Part shown: in pieces, positions 17,552 to 26,853 of the stretch
Position numbering within the stretch: the stretch's first letter is position 1
How the letters are laid out: every line of letters starts with the position of its first letter
From: CALXXL01 sp034926605
GTDB lineage: Bacteria; Verrucomicrobiota; Lentisphaeria; Victivallales; Victivallaceae
NCBI GenBank assembly: GCA_034926605.1
Contig: JAYFQV010000002.1
Span: forward strand, 62,001 to 126,000
Reading direction: 5' to 3'
Length of the DNA: 64,000 nucleotides
Program-made: the position numbers and the translations under genes
The notes under the pieces: model-generated
What the model was told of the DNA's origin: nothing
Seen by the model: only the letters and a program-made list of their open reading frames with translations
Database searches by the model: none

Positions 17552-18005
17552 AAAAAAAAACCCTGCGGCGGAATAAGCCGGATTCTGTGCCGGCCGCGCT
17601 TTGCAACGCGCCGGAAGCAGTCATCTGTCTATGCGGCCAGAACCCGGGACTCAACGCTGCGGGCAGCAGCTCGTCCCCTATTTGGCCTTGCTACGGGAGG
17701 GGTTTGCCTCAAGCGACGCGGCTTTCGCTCCACGCCCGGTGGTCTCTTACACCGCCGTTTCACCCTTACCGGAGGGCGGATTGTGATCCTTTCGAATCAT
17801 GGCTCCGTGCGCCGCGAACGGCGCCCCACCGGCGGTCTGCTTTCTGTTGCACTTTCCTTCCCGCGGCTTATTGTCCGCGGTATCCGTCCTTAACAAACGG
17901 ACTCCCCGCCCTATGTAGTCCGGACTTTCCTCCAGGGGTGCACTCACCGAGCGGCAAGCCGCCCGTTCGAACACCTCCAGCGACTGCCTACCGCCACCGG
18001 GTTAC
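17552..18005 (-). ncRNA. rnpB: RNase P RNA (class A), with its terminator tract
   Basis: On the minus strand the transcript contains the universally conserved GAGGAAAGTCCGGACT near its 5' end. Downstream it has GACAGATGACTGC, and ACAGAATCCGGCTTAT close to the 3' end. These are conserved elements of bacterial A-type RNase P RNA. Mature sequence ends about 17561, followed by nine U residues (17560-17552) that probably terminate transcription. The 5' end near 18005 is set by the promoter spacing. It processes the 5' ends of tRNA precursors with RnpA. Confidence 0.95.
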
Positions 18006-18011
18006 CCGATA

Positions 18012-18040
18012 AATATATAGCATTAATGGCAATAAATCAA
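18012..18040 (-). promoter_or_regulatory. promoter of rnpB
   Basis: On the minus strand TTGATT (18040-18035), 17 bp, TATATT (18017-18012). The predicted start, 6-7 nt downstream, coincides with the expected 5' end of the RNA. Confidence 0.65.
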
Positions 18041-18055
18041 GGGGCTATCGGTTTT

Positions 18056-20113
18056 TTATCGTGATTTGAAATAAAATCCCGGTTCGGGCGGAAGAGGAAA
18101 ATTGGCATATATTCTGCAGAAGGCATCATAGGTATACTCGCAAGGAGCAGCAAGCCATGCTTTGGATGCAAGACGGCGTGCGTTGACAATGTCGCCCTCG
18201 GCAAACGCGTCCAGAGCGGCATCGGCGTCGAACTCGGCGAGTTCGCGGTCTTCATCGCCAACCACCAGATACAGCCGATAACAGTCGGACAACCCGGAGA
18301 ACTCCTTCGGCCAAGCCAGCTCGACCAAGGACTCAAGTCCGGTGCGGCCGCGATCACACCTCATCGCCACACAGGCTGGCGAAGGCGGATTGACGGCGGC
18401 CATATAGCGTTGAGAATATATATGCGCGGCCCCGTCGGAAGTCAGGGGAGGCCAGTCGGCAGTGTTGACCGCGTGAAGATAGAAGCGAACGCCGTGGTCG
18501 CCGCACCAGCGCACAAACCTGGCCGGATCGGGGTCGAACAGCAGCAGCGTGTACTGTCTGGTAAGTTCGCGCACAGGAGCAAGCTCGAATTTCGGCTGGA
18601 TGATAATATTGGCATTGGTATGGGCGTAGAGAATGCCGCCCACGTCCATATTGGTCAACAAGGTTTCACCTCCGAAGTCATAGCGGCTCAGGCACGCTGC
18701 CAGCTGTGACTGGTATTGCAGAAGCGGCGAATGCCCGCGCTTCAGCAAAGTGGTGTGGTGCCACTCCAGACCAACCACGGCGGCCATCGCCGCTATGCAA
18801 ACCAGTTTCACCGCCACTGGCGACTTTCGATAAAATGCCGTCAGCGCCAGCGGCAGCACCAGCGCCATAAACAGCGAGGCGAACACACTGAACCGGTAGA
18901 ACAGCACGCTCAAAAGGAGATATGCCGCCAGCATTGCCACCAGTCGCGCGCCGTAGAAGCTTCGGCGGCGGCGGAAAAAAGCCAGCGCCGTCAATACGGC
19001 CGCGCATAGCCATACCGCCACGGGAAACAGTATCTTGAACTCCGGCCACGACACCGAATTCAATGCCGGAGTCCACAAGTAACGTTGGTCGAAAGTAAGC
19101 AGCGACGGGTCGAGCGGTTTGATGTTGGCAAATCTCAACTTCGCCCATAGAAGCGAAGTAAAGTGGCTGTAATTACCCATGAACACCCCATGGTTGGCCG
19201 CGGCCAGCCATACTCCGCAGACCAGCAGCGCCAGCATCCAGCGCGCGGCTGGCGTGAATTTCTTCAAATTCAGCATAAACGCCAGCGGAGCGACCGCCAG
19301 CACCGTCGGGGACAATATCAACATATGCTGCCGGCAATAAGGAGACAACACCGCCGCCAGCACCATGCCGACAAAAAGCGCAAGAAAGCTTCTGTAGTTG
19401 CGGTGGTGCGGCTTTCCCCCGAATAGCAGGCGTATCGCTTCCACGGCACACCACAAGCCAAGAAACAGCTGCGTCGCGTCCCAACTTGCGCAGGCCATAA
19501 ATGTCAGAAATGCCAGCAACACCAGCATCCAACGGCGTGGATTGGAGAGATAGGCGAATTGCGCGCCGAGAGCCAGTGTAATCAAAGGCAGCGCGAACGT
19601 CCCTTTCACCAGCACTTCCCCGGTATAGCGCGCACACGCCCCGGCCGCCACCGTCTCGAGCAACGCGCCGCCCAGAGCCAAAGGCCAAGGCGCCCGGCAG
19701 GAGAGTAATATCCACAACACCGAAACCGGAATAAGCGCGACCCACCAAGTCAATTGCAGCCGCATAAACCGGTCTTCCGCCGGATGAGACCCGGCGGCTC
19801 CCGCGGCCTCCGTGCCACAAAACAAGCGCCTCAGCTTGACTCCGGATGCCAAAAAACGCTCCATCGCAAGCGACATTTGAGCCGATGCCGAATAGGCTTC
19901 CGAGCCGGCCGGAACCGTGATCGGGGCCCCATCCGCCAGTGCGCGGATGTAGTGATAAATAACCCCCTCCTCGATGGTACGCGGAACGAACTCTCCGCCG
20001 GACAGTTTCTCGGCGGACGCCAGCGATCTTTCCGCCATAGTGCGACGGAACCAGAAAGCAAACACCAGCACTCCGGCCGCCAGCAGCCACGGCAGAATCT
20101 TACGGCTGAACAT
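18056..20113 (-). CDS. large polytopic membrane protein with soluble C-terminal part (GT-C-like)
   Basis: The product is 685 residues. One N-terminal helix (LPWLLAAGVLVFAFWF) is followed by a ~100-residue external loop and then about ten membrane helices. A C-terminal extracytoplasmic region of ~200 residues contains NMDVGGILYAHTNANI. This layout resembles STT3/PMT-type oligosaccharide or mannosyl transferases, but the WWDYG-type motif is not evident, so the assignment is tentative. The last ~50 residues look like helical hairpins (TPR-like). The ATG shares its first base with the rpoN stop (TGATG), so it is translationally coupled to sigma-54. Confidence 0.6.
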   Translation of the reverse strand: MFSRKILPWLLAAGVLVFAFWFRRTMAERSLASAEKLSGGEFVPRTIEEGVIYHYIRALADGAPITVPAGSEAYSASAQMSLAMERFLASGVKLRRLFCGTEAAGAAGSHPAEDRFMRLQLTWWVALIPVSVLWILLSCRAPWPLALGGALLETVAAGACARYTGEVLVKGTFALPLITLALGAQFAYLSNPRRWMLVLLAFLTFMACASWDATQLFLGLWCAVEAIRLLFGGKPHHRNYRSFLALFVGMVLAAVLSPYCRQHMLILSPTVLAVAPLAFMLNLKKFTPAARWMLALLVCGVWLAAANHGVFMGNYSHFTSLLWAKLRFANIKPLDPSLLTFDQRYLWTPALNSVSWPEFKILFPVAVWLCAAVLTALAFFRRRRSFYGARLVAMLAAYLLLSVLFYRFSVFASLFMALVLPLALTAFYRKSPVAVKLVCIAAMAAVVGLEWHHTTLLKRGHSPLLQYQSQLAACLSRYDFGGETLLTNMDVGGILYAHTNANIIIQPKFELAPVRELTRQYTLLLFDPDPARFVRWCGDHGVRFYLHAVNTADWPPLTSDGAAHIYSQRYMAAVNPPSPACVAMRCDRGRTGLESLVELAWPKEFSGLSDCYRLYLVVGDEDRELAEFDADAALDAFAEGDIVNARRLASKAWLAAPCEYTYDAFCRIYANFPLPPEPGFYFKSR

Positions 20114-21600
20114 CAGAATTTCCTCCGAAGATTGCTTGGCGGTATGTTCATGGATTCCCGATATTTCGCCACCGTCCGGCGGGCTACGTCCAACCCCTCC
20201 GTCTTGAACATCCGAGCAATCTTGTCATCGGAAAGCGGCTTTCTGCCGTCTTCTCCGGCAATTATATCCCTTATGCGTTCCTTTATGCCGCCGGAAGCGA
20301 ATTTCTCACCATCGGCGGATACGTATCCGCCGGAAAAAAAGAATTTGTATTCGTATACTCCATAGGGCGTTCCAAGATATTTGCCGGCAACGGCGCGGCT
20401 GACGGTAGTCTCGTGCAGACCCAGCTTGTCGGCGGCCTCTGCCATCTTGAGCGGACGCAGATGCCCCGGCCCGTTCATGAAAAACTCGTATTGACAGGAG
20501 GCGATCACCTCGGTCACCCGCTTAAGCGTAGTCTCGCGCAGGGAAAGAGACCTTATGAGCTGTTCGGCTTCGGTCTTCTTCTCCTGCAGGAACCGCCTGG
20601 CTTCGTCGCGAGGTGCCAGGTTGGCAAGAATGTCGGCGTAATCGGAGGATAGCCTCAACTTGGGCAGTGCACCGGGATTGTCAAGTATCACCAGCTCGTT
20701 TCCATGCCGACGAACCGTGAACTCCGGGATCACCGCCGGCTCGGCCGTACCGCCGAATCGCGCTCCGGGACGCAGGTCAAGCGATTTAAGTATCTCCAAT
20801 TTGGTCTTGAGTTCATCCAGAGAAATGCGGAAATGATTGGCCAGCTGCGGAAGCCGATTGCGGGCAACATCATCCAAATGGCCTTCAACCAACTGCTCGA
20901 TCACCGGATCCTCGATATTTTTGGCCGCCAGCTGCAGAAGAAGCGATTCCGGCAGCGTCCGCGCCGCAATCCCCGGCGGATCCAGAGACCGCACCAGTGC
21001 CACCGCCCGCGCTGCCTCCTCCTCGGAACACCCGGCGCCGGAAGCGATCTCGGCATCCGACGCGGCAAGAAATCCACGCTCATCCAGATTGCCGATCACT
21101 TCGAACGCCGCCCGCTGCAGCATCTCCGGCACTTCCATGAAGCGCAGCTGGTCCAGCAAATGCTGCGACAGCGTTCCTTCCGTCGAAACGGAATTGAGCG
21201 CAAACTCGCGCCGCCTGGTACGTTCCGCCAATTCCGAGGCATCGGCCTCCGGCAGCGGATGATCGTCTACCATTCCGGCGTCGCCCGCCGACTCCGGAAT
21301 CGGCAGGTTGTTCAGCCAGCGTTCCGATGAAGCAAGATCGGTCCGGTCACGCTCCTCGGGGTCGAGGTCTTCGGCGGCGGCGGCGGCCTCCCCCATCTCC
21401 GCGTTTGCGAGCGGATCGCCCACCGACAACTCGATCGAACCGGGATCCAGTTCCAACATCGGATTCTGCTCCACCGCCAGAGCCAGTTTTGCCTGCAGCT
21501 CCATCAGCGGGGCCTGCAGCACCTCAAGCGAAAGCCGCTGCTGCGGCGAAAGCGTTAGCTCGAGCCGCTGACTCTGCTGAAGATTGATGCCGTTTTCCAT
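20113..21600 (-). CDS. rpoN: RNA polymerase sigma-54 factor
   Basis: Sigma-54 recognises -24/-12 promoters and needs ATP-dependent activators. The 495-residue protein has the Gln/Leu-rich region I (QQSQRLELTLSPQQRLSLEV), an acidic region II and the core-binding domain. It has an HTH (ADKLGLHETTVSRAVAGKYL) and the RpoN box ARRTVAKYRE near the C-terminus. I chose the ATG at 21600, which begins the typical region I; the frame is open to an ATG at 21645. No Shine-Dalgarno precedes 21600, and the predicted transcript start is only 3-4 nt upstream. No activator gene is in the window. Confidence 0.94.
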   Translation of the reverse strand: MENGINLQQSQRLELTLSPQQRLSLEVLQAPLMELQAKLALAVEQNPMLELDPGSIELSVGDPLANAEMGEAAAAAEDLDPEERDRTDLASSERWLNNLPIPESAGDAGMVDDHPLPEADASELAERTRRREFALNSVSTEGTLSQHLLDQLRFMEVPEMLQRAAFEVIGNLDERGFLAASDAEIASGAGCSEEEAARAVALVRSLDPPGIAARTLPESLLLQLAAKNIEDPVIEQLVEGHLDDVARNRLPQLANHFRISLDELKTKLEILKSLDLRPGARFGGTAEPAVIPEFTVRRHGNELVILDNPGALPKLRLSSDYADILANLAPRDEARRFLQEKKTEAEQLIRSLSLRETTLKRVTEVIASCQYEFFMNGPGHLRPLKMAEAADKLGLHETTVSRAVAGKYLGTPYGVYEYKFFFSGGYVSADGEKFASGGIKERIRDIIAGEDGRKPLSDDKIARMFKTEGLDVARRTVAKYRESMNIPPSNLRRKF

Positions 21601-21609
21601 AATGGAGCT

Positions 21610-21638
21610 AATATAATCCGAAAAACCGCCGCGCGCAA
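21610..21638 (-). promoter_or_regulatory. promoter of rpoN
   Basis: On the minus strand TTGCGC (21638-21633), 17 bp, TATATT (21615-21610). If used, the mRNA would start about 3-4 nt before the rpoN ATG. Its -35 lies 1 bp from that of the divergent walJ promoter. Confidence 0.45.
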
Positions 21639-21639
21639 C

Positions 21640-21668
21640 TTGCATCCGGTGAAAATCGGCGCTACTTT
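21640..21668 (+). promoter_or_regulatory. promoter of walJ-type gene
   Basis: TTGCAT (21640-21645), 17 bp, TACTTT (21663-21668). It is divergent from, and abuts, the rpoN promoter. Confidence 0.45.
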
Positions 21669-21689
21669 AATCGGCGAGAGGTAAAAGTT

Positions 21690-22469
21690 ATGGAATTTAC
21701 TGTGGCGGTCCTCGGCAGCGGCAGCAAAGGCAACGCCTGTGTAATCGGCTGCGACGGACTTAATCTTATGGTGGATGCGGGATTTTCCCGCCGTGAACTC
21801 CTTACGCGGATGGACCGGAGCGGGATCGACCCGCGCAGCGTCCGCGCGGTACTGCTGACCCATGAACACACCGACCATGTCAAAGGCGCACGCGTATTCT
21901 GCGACGAAATGAACATTCCGCTGTTCGTCGCGCCGCGGGCGGCGGAATACCTGCGGCGGCACAATCATCTGCCCGGCAGGGTGATGATGTTTTCGCCGGG
22001 AGACGCGTTTCTGGTCTGCGGGTTCGAGGTGGCCAGCTTTCCCGTCCGCCACGACGCGCTGGACCCGGTGGGGTTCGTGATATCCGCCGGCGGACGCCGG
22101 GTTGGCATCGCCACCGACCTCGGATGTGTCTCCGGACCGGTCGCCGACTGCCTCGCCGATTGCGACGCGTTGTTGCTGGAGGCCAATTACGACCTCGAAA
22201 TGTTGCGCGCCTCCGATCGCCCGTTCGACCTCAAGCGGAGAATCATGGGGCTTTCCGGACATCTCGACAATCTTGACGCGCTGAAGGCTCTGTCCATACT
22301 GATTTCCGAACGCACCCGCAATCTGGTCTTTACCCATATTTCCCGCGAATGCAACTCCTACGATCTGGTGGAGCGGCTCGCCATCCAGGCGTTAGGCGAA
22401 CTCAACCGATTCGACATCAAACTGCAAGTGGCGCGGCAGGAAGAACCCGCCCCGGTGCTGAGGTTCTGA
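21690..22469 (+). CDS. MBL-fold metallohydrolase, YycJ/WalJ type
   Basis: The 259-residue protein starts VAVLGSGSKGNACVIG, the family's N-terminal strand-turn. It carries the metal motif LTHEHTDHVKG (HxHxDH), then FPVRHDALDPVGFVI and a late FTHISREC. YycJ/WalJ proteins are single-domain MBL hydrolases linked in Firmicutes to cell-wall/DNA-replication coordination; the substrate is not settled. GAGAGGT precedes the ATG. The next gene starts 1 nt after its stop. Confidence 0.85.
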   Translation: MEFTVAVLGSGSKGNACVIGCDGLNLMVDAGFSRRELLTRMDRSGIDPRSVRAVLLTHEHTDHVKGARVFCDEMNIPLFVAPRAAEYLRRHNHLPGRVMMFSPGDAFLVCGFEVASFPVRHDALDPVGFVISAGGRRVGIATDLGCVSGPVADCLADCDALLLEANYDLEMLRASDRPFDLKRRIMGLSGHLDNLDALKALSILISERTRNLVFTHISRECNSYDLVERLAIQALGELNRFDIKLQVARQEEPAPVLRF

Positions 22470-22470
22470 T

Positions 22471-23538
22471 ATGAGCGACGCGGAAAACACCTGTTGTCAG
22501 GCGCCGCTCTATCTGCCGGCCTCCGAAATTACCCGCCCCGACGCCGACTTCCGCAACTGCTGCCGCAACTGTCATCAGAAATTCGATATCGAAAACGTGC
22601 CGCCTTTCACTCATTTCGCCTGTCCGCACTGCCGTGCCGAACTGCTGGTACCCAAACTGTTCGGAGACTATTGGCTGCTCGGCCGCCTTCCGGCGGCCGG
22701 AACCGCCGAAATATATTCCGCGCTCGACCCGTTGCTCGACCGGGAGGTGGTAATCAAACTGGCCCCGGTAATTCGTCACGATCAGGAGCGTACCGCGGTC
22801 TGCCGCAAGCGCCTGTATTATGACGCGCAGGTTCAGACCCAGCTTGAGCACCCGAACTCGGTGGAGATCTACCGCTGCGGCAATCTTGACGATCGTGATT
22901 TCAAGATGATGGAAAATTTTTCCGGGGGCAACGTGATTTTTTCACCTGACCCCGCCGTCCGTACCGACCCGGTACTGATCCTCAGCGCCCTTTCCGAAAC
23001 CGTGTCTCTGCTGGAAACCGCCTCCGAATTCCGGGTTCCACACGGGGCAATATCACCCAAGCACATGATGTTCAACGATGAAGGTGCATTAAAACTTCTG
23101 AACTTCCGCCCGATTGACGAAGCGATTCTTCCGGCGCCTCACGCCGAGTTCATCTACTTTGCGCCGGAAAGACTGTTGAATTATGACCAGTCGCCGGCCG
23201 GCGACATCTACAGTCTGGGAGTTATACTGTTCCGGCTGTTCACCGATCGCCATCCGTTCGCCCCGGTGGAAAACCTGACCGAGCTTGATCTGGTGAACAA
23301 GCAGCAACGCAATCCGGTGCCCGGAATGAAAAGCCTGTGCGAATTTCATGACGACGCGCTGTTTTCACTAATCCATGCGATGCTGGCTCCGCGACCGGAA
23401 GATCGGCCGACCTTTGCGGAATTGGCGAAAGGGTTCGCCGCAGCGGCCGAAAAACTCGCCCGCAAACGCAATCTCAAACTGGCTGTCAGCCGCCTCGCCC
23501 AGCGAATCCGTCAAAATCTGACGGAAGCAACATCCTAG
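22471..23538 (+). CDS. zinc-ribbon protein with degenerate protein-kinase domain (pseudokinase)
   Basis: Residues 30-54 form a zinc ribbon (Cys31-x2-Cys34 and Cys51-x2-Cys54). Residues ~66-335 follow a Hanks-type kinase fold. The VIK lysine (Lys96), the APE motif (231-233) and GDIYSLGVILFRLFT are present. The catalytic loop HRDxKxxN reads HGAISPKH, losing the catalytic Asp. DFG reads NFR, the Gly-loop is degenerate, and the alpha-C Glu is Asp. It therefore cannot be a normal kinase and may bind a partner or nucleotide. It is 355 residues with no membrane segment and a basic helical C-terminus. It is coupled to the WalJ-like gene, and I know of no characterised homologue. Confidence 0.8.
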   Translation: MSDAENTCCQAPLYLPASEITRPDADFRNCCRNCHQKFDIENVPPFTHFACPHCRAELLVPKLFGDYWLLGRLPAAGTAEIYSALDPLLDREVVIKLAPVIRHDQERTAVCRKRLYYDAQVQTQLEHPNSVEIYRCGNLDDRDFKMMENFSGGNVIFSPDPAVRTDPVLILSALSETVSLLETASEFRVPHGAISPKHMMFNDEGALKLLNFRPIDEAILPAPHAEFIYFAPERLLNYDQSPAGDIYSLGVILFRLFTDRHPFAPVENLTELDLVNKQQRNPVPGMKSLCEFHDDALFSLIHAMLAPRPEDRPTFAELAKGFAAAAEKLARKRNLKLAVSRLAQRIRQNLTEATS

Positions 23539-23558
23539 TTTTCAACGCATAGCAAAAA

Positions 23559-23590
23559 TGACGGAAGAAAACCCGTCACTTTCACGTCAT
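23559..23590. terminator. inverted repeats between convergent genes, possible weak terminator
   Basis: TGACGG and CCGTCA (23559-23578) form a 6-bp stem, and ATGACG can also pair with CGTCAT (23585-23590), which is followed by TTTT. It lies between the convergent pseudokinase and mfd genes. The stems are short and the loops long, so termination is uncertain. Confidence 0.3.
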
Positions 23591-23618
23591 TTTACAGACC
23601 GGCCTGCCACAACACTCG

Positions 23619-26600
23619 TCACAGCATTCTTGCCAGTTCGATCACCCGGCCGAGCATGCGTTCCGGCGTCAGGCCTTCGCCCATTTCCGGAACCTTGCCG
23701 CCGAGCTTGAACGGTACGCCGGTGGCGGTACGAAACCATACATAGCCGTCGCCGGTGGATACTGAAACGTATCCTTTGCGGGCCGCCAGCACTCGCACCA
23801 GATGCAGTTTAAACATGTTCTGCGCCGGTGCCGGAAGGCGACCGTAGCGATCGGTCAGCTCGGCGCGAAGCTCGGTCAATTCCGGTTCGCTTGCCGCTCT
23901 CGCCAGCTTGCGGTATGCCTCCACCCGCAGGCGCGGACTCTCGATGTAATCCGGCGGCAGCGCCGCCGCCAACTGCGCAGACGAAGTTTCCCATGCGTTG
24001 GCGGCAAAATCCAGCGCCAATTCCACTTCCGGCAGAAATTCCGGATTTTCCCCTTTCAATCTCTTTATCTCGCCTGAGAGGAGCCGACAGTAAAGATCGA
24101 ATCCGATCGCCCGAACATAACCGGACTGCTCCTCCCCGAGCAGATTGCCGGAGCCGCGAATCTCGAGGTCCCGCAGAGCCAACTGAAATCCGGCACCGAG
24201 ATGAGTGTAGCGACGGATGGCCGCAATCCGCTTGCGGCCATCCAGCGACATCAGCTCGCCGCGCGGCAGCATAAGGCAGGCATATGCCTGCTGACGGCCG
24301 CGCCCCACCCGCCCGCGCAACTGATACAGCTCAGCCAACCCGAAGCGATCGGCCCGCTCTATTATTATGGTATTGGCGTTGGTCACATCCAACCCGGATT
24401 CGATGATGGTGGTGCAGACCAGCACATCCACTTTGCCGGATAGAAATCTGGCCATGGCTTTTTCAAGGGCGTCCTCGTCCATGCGTCCGTGCGCGGTTTC
24501 GATACGGGCATGGGGAAAGCGGGCGCGCAGCTTGTCGGCACACGACTCTATGCTGGCCACCCGATTATGCAGGTAAAAGACCTGCCCGCCGCGCGCCAGC
24601 TCACTGTTGACCGCCGACACCCACGCGGCATCGCCTTCTCCGCAGATCGCGGTCTTGACCGGCAATCTCGCCAGCGGCGCGGTCATTATGGTGGACAGGT
24701 CGCGCGCTCCGGCCATAGCCAGATAAAGTGTACGAGGAATCGGCGTGGCGGACATTGAAAGCACGTTGGCCTCGGTACGCAGCCGCCGCAGAAGGTCCTT
24801 GTGCCGCACCCCGAAACGCTGCTCCTCGTCTATCACCACCAAACCGAGATTCTTGAACGCCACATCGCTCTGAAACAGCCGGTGGGTACCGATCAGAATG
24901 TCGACTCTTCCGGCCACGGCACGCCGCAGTGTTTCGCGCTGTTCGGCCGGAGACCGGAACCGGGAAACCATCTCGATGGTAATCGGATATTCTGCAAACC
25001 GCGCGGAAAAACTGTAAAAATGCTGCTGTGCCAAAACTGTGGTCGGCGCAACCACCGCCACCTGAAACCCTGCGGAGACCATGCGGAACGCGGCCACCAT
25101 GGCCACTTCCGTCTTGCCGAATCCGACGTCACCGCAAAGCAGGCGGTCCATCGGGTGTTTGCCGGCAAGATCGCCTTTGACCTCGTCCACCGCTCGGCGC
25201 TGGTCAACGGTCAGCTCGAATCCCGCGCCGTTCTCGAACGCCAGCTGCTCATAATCCTCCGGCGGCAGCGGCAAATTGGGTATGCTGCGCCGCACCGCCT
25301 GTATCCGCAGCAAATCGGCCGCGTATTCACGAACCGCCCGCAGCGCCCCGGCCCGATCGGAAGCCCATCGCTTTGTGTTAAGATGGTGTAGCGGCACCTT
25401 CCCCGCCGCGCCGAGATAGCGGCTGACCAGATGGGCATTCTGCGGCGGAACATAAAGCAGTTTTTCGTCGGCATACTCCAAAACCATGACTTCGCGGCGG
25501 CTGCCGTCGCGGCCCGCGATGGTCTGAAGACCGCGAAAGATGCCGATGCCGTAATCCAGATGCACCGCCGGATCTCCCTCGTTGAGGTCTGCAACGATGC
25601 CGACCGCCTCGGAAAGTTCAAATCGACGGAACGCCGGAACGTGCGACTCCCGGGTTTCCCCGTCGCGCGCCTGCTGTTTCAGGTTTACCGCAAACAGTTC
25701 CTTTTCATTCAGGAAAACCAGCTTCAGCGTTGGAAATATGACTCCGCACGGCATCTCGGCGCCCACCGTCTCCAGCCGGGAATGCTGTTGCCGGTAAACC
25801 TCCTTCCAGCGGGCGATATGGCGCAACGCGTCCGGATCGCGACCGCCGAGCAAGACCATGTAGCCGCTGTCGAGCCACTGGGTTATCTGACGGGCTATCT
25901 GGCTTCGCACCATCTCGAGCGAACTTTCCATGATCTCCTCCGGCAGCAGCCGCACCAGATGAGCAACCGCCGGGAAACAGCCGAACGCCTCGGGATTGCC
26001 GGGGCCGTCGCCTCCGCCCCACTCCCGGCGGCGGGGCAAACGATCCCACGCCCGGTTGAATCGCGCCGCCCGATCCTCCGCCGAAAAATTTTTCAGTTGA
26101 AGCCGGCATCTTTCCGGATGTATCAGCACCGGAGTCAAATTTAGCCGTTCCACATAATCAGCCAGCGTCGCCGCGCCGGAAGCGTCCCGAGCCGGCAGTT
26201 CACGCGCAATTACCCGGTAGTGATCGATCTTGGCCTCCGACCGCTGGGTTCCGGGATCGAACCGCCGGATATTGGTCAGCTCTTCTCCCCAAAACTCCAG
26301 CCGGGCCGGAAATCCGTGGGCCGGGCTGAATACATCCACAATCCCGCCGCGCCGGGCGAATTCTCCGGGCGTCGTCACTTCGAACTCGTCGTCGTATCCC
26401 AGCTCAACCAGCTTCCCGATAAGCGTCGAAAACGTGACGCCGCTGGTCGGAATAAGCTCAAACCGACTTTTTGCCAGTTGAGCCGGATCCGGCAACGCCT
26501 CCAACAGCGCACCGGCGGAGGCAACCAGAAAGTCGGGCGGCGATTCCAGCACGCCGAACAATACGCCGGAAAACTCGGCTTCCAACTCCAATGTCAGAAG

Positions 26601-26846
26601 TTTGCCCGGCGGCAGTTCCGGCAACATCACGGCCCGGCGCGGAGAGCGCAGCTCAGTAGCCAGAATACCCAGTTCGGCGGTCAGACGGCTGGCGGTCTTG
26701 CTGGAGTCGACCAGCAGCAAAGCCGGCGCTCCGACTGGCAGCGACCATGCCGCATAGGCGGTCAAAGCTTCGTCCAGCAGCCGAAAGTCGGCATCCTGGC
26801 GCGGATGGCCCAGAAAATTAACTATTTTTTCACGCCAATTGCGCAT
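23619..26846 (-). CDS. mfd: transcription-repair coupling factor Mfd
   Basis: Mfd releases RNA polymerase stalled at lesions and recruits UvrA. The 1075-residue protein has an N-terminal UvrB-homology module (GEFARRGGIVDVFSP). An RNA polymerase interaction domain follows (DYGIGIFRGLQTI). The RecG-like motor has Walker A GDVGFGKTE, DEEQRFGV, SATPIPRTLYLA and QLRGRVGRG. The C-terminal TRCF domain has LTDRYGRLP. It is slightly shorter than the E. coli protein. The window also contains an XPB-Bax1 pair, a second repair helicase system. Confidence 0.96.
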   Translation of the reverse strand: MRNWREKIVNFLGHPRQDADFRLLDEALTAYAAWSLPVGAPALLLVDSSKTASRLTAELGILATELRSPRRAVMLPELPPGKLLTLELEAEFSGVLFGVLESPPDFLVASAGALLEALPDPAQLAKSRFELIPTSGVTFSTLIGKLVELGYDDEFEVTTPGEFARRGGIVDVFSPAHGFPARLEFWGEELTNIRRFDPGTQRSEAKIDHYRVIARELPARDASGAATLADYVERLNLTPVLIHPERCRLQLKNFSAEDRAARFNRAWDRLPRRREWGGGDGPGNPEAFGCFPAVAHLVRLLPEEIMESSLEMVRSQIARQITQWLDSGYMVLLGGRDPDALRHIARWKEVYRQQHSRLETVGAEMPCGVIFPTLKLVFLNEKELFAVNLKQQARDGETRESHVPAFRRFELSEAVGIVADLNEGDPAVHLDYGIGIFRGLQTIAGRDGSRREVMVLEYADEKLLYVPPQNAHLVSRYLGAAGKVPLHHLNTKRWASDRAGALRAVREYAADLLRIQAVRRSIPNLPLPPEDYEQLAFENGAGFELTVDQRRAVDEVKGDLAGKHPMDRLLCGDVGFGKTEVAMVAAFRMVSAGFQVAVVAPTTVLAQQHFYSFSARFAEYPITIEMVSRFRSPAEQRETLRRAVAGRVDILIGTHRLFQSDVAFKNLGLVVIDEEQRFGVRHKDLLRRLRTEANVLSMSATPIPRTLYLAMAGARDLSTIMTAPLARLPVKTAICGEGDAAWVSAVNSELARGGQVFYLHNRVASIESCADKLRARFPHARIETAHGRMDEDALEKAMARFLSGKVDVLVCTTIIESGLDVTNANTIIIERADRFGLAELYQLRGRVGRGRQQAYACLMLPRGELMSLDGRKRIAAIRRYTHLGAGFQLALRDLEIRGSGNLLGEEQSGYVRAIGFDLYCRLLSGEIKRLKGENPEFLPEVELALDFAANAWETSSAQLAAALPPDYIESPRLRVEAYRKLARAASEPELTELRAELTDRYGRLPAPAQNMFKLHLVRVLAARKGYVSVSTGDGYVWFRTATGVPFKLGGKVPEMGEGLTPERMLGRVIELARML

Positions 26847-26853
26847 TTCTCTC

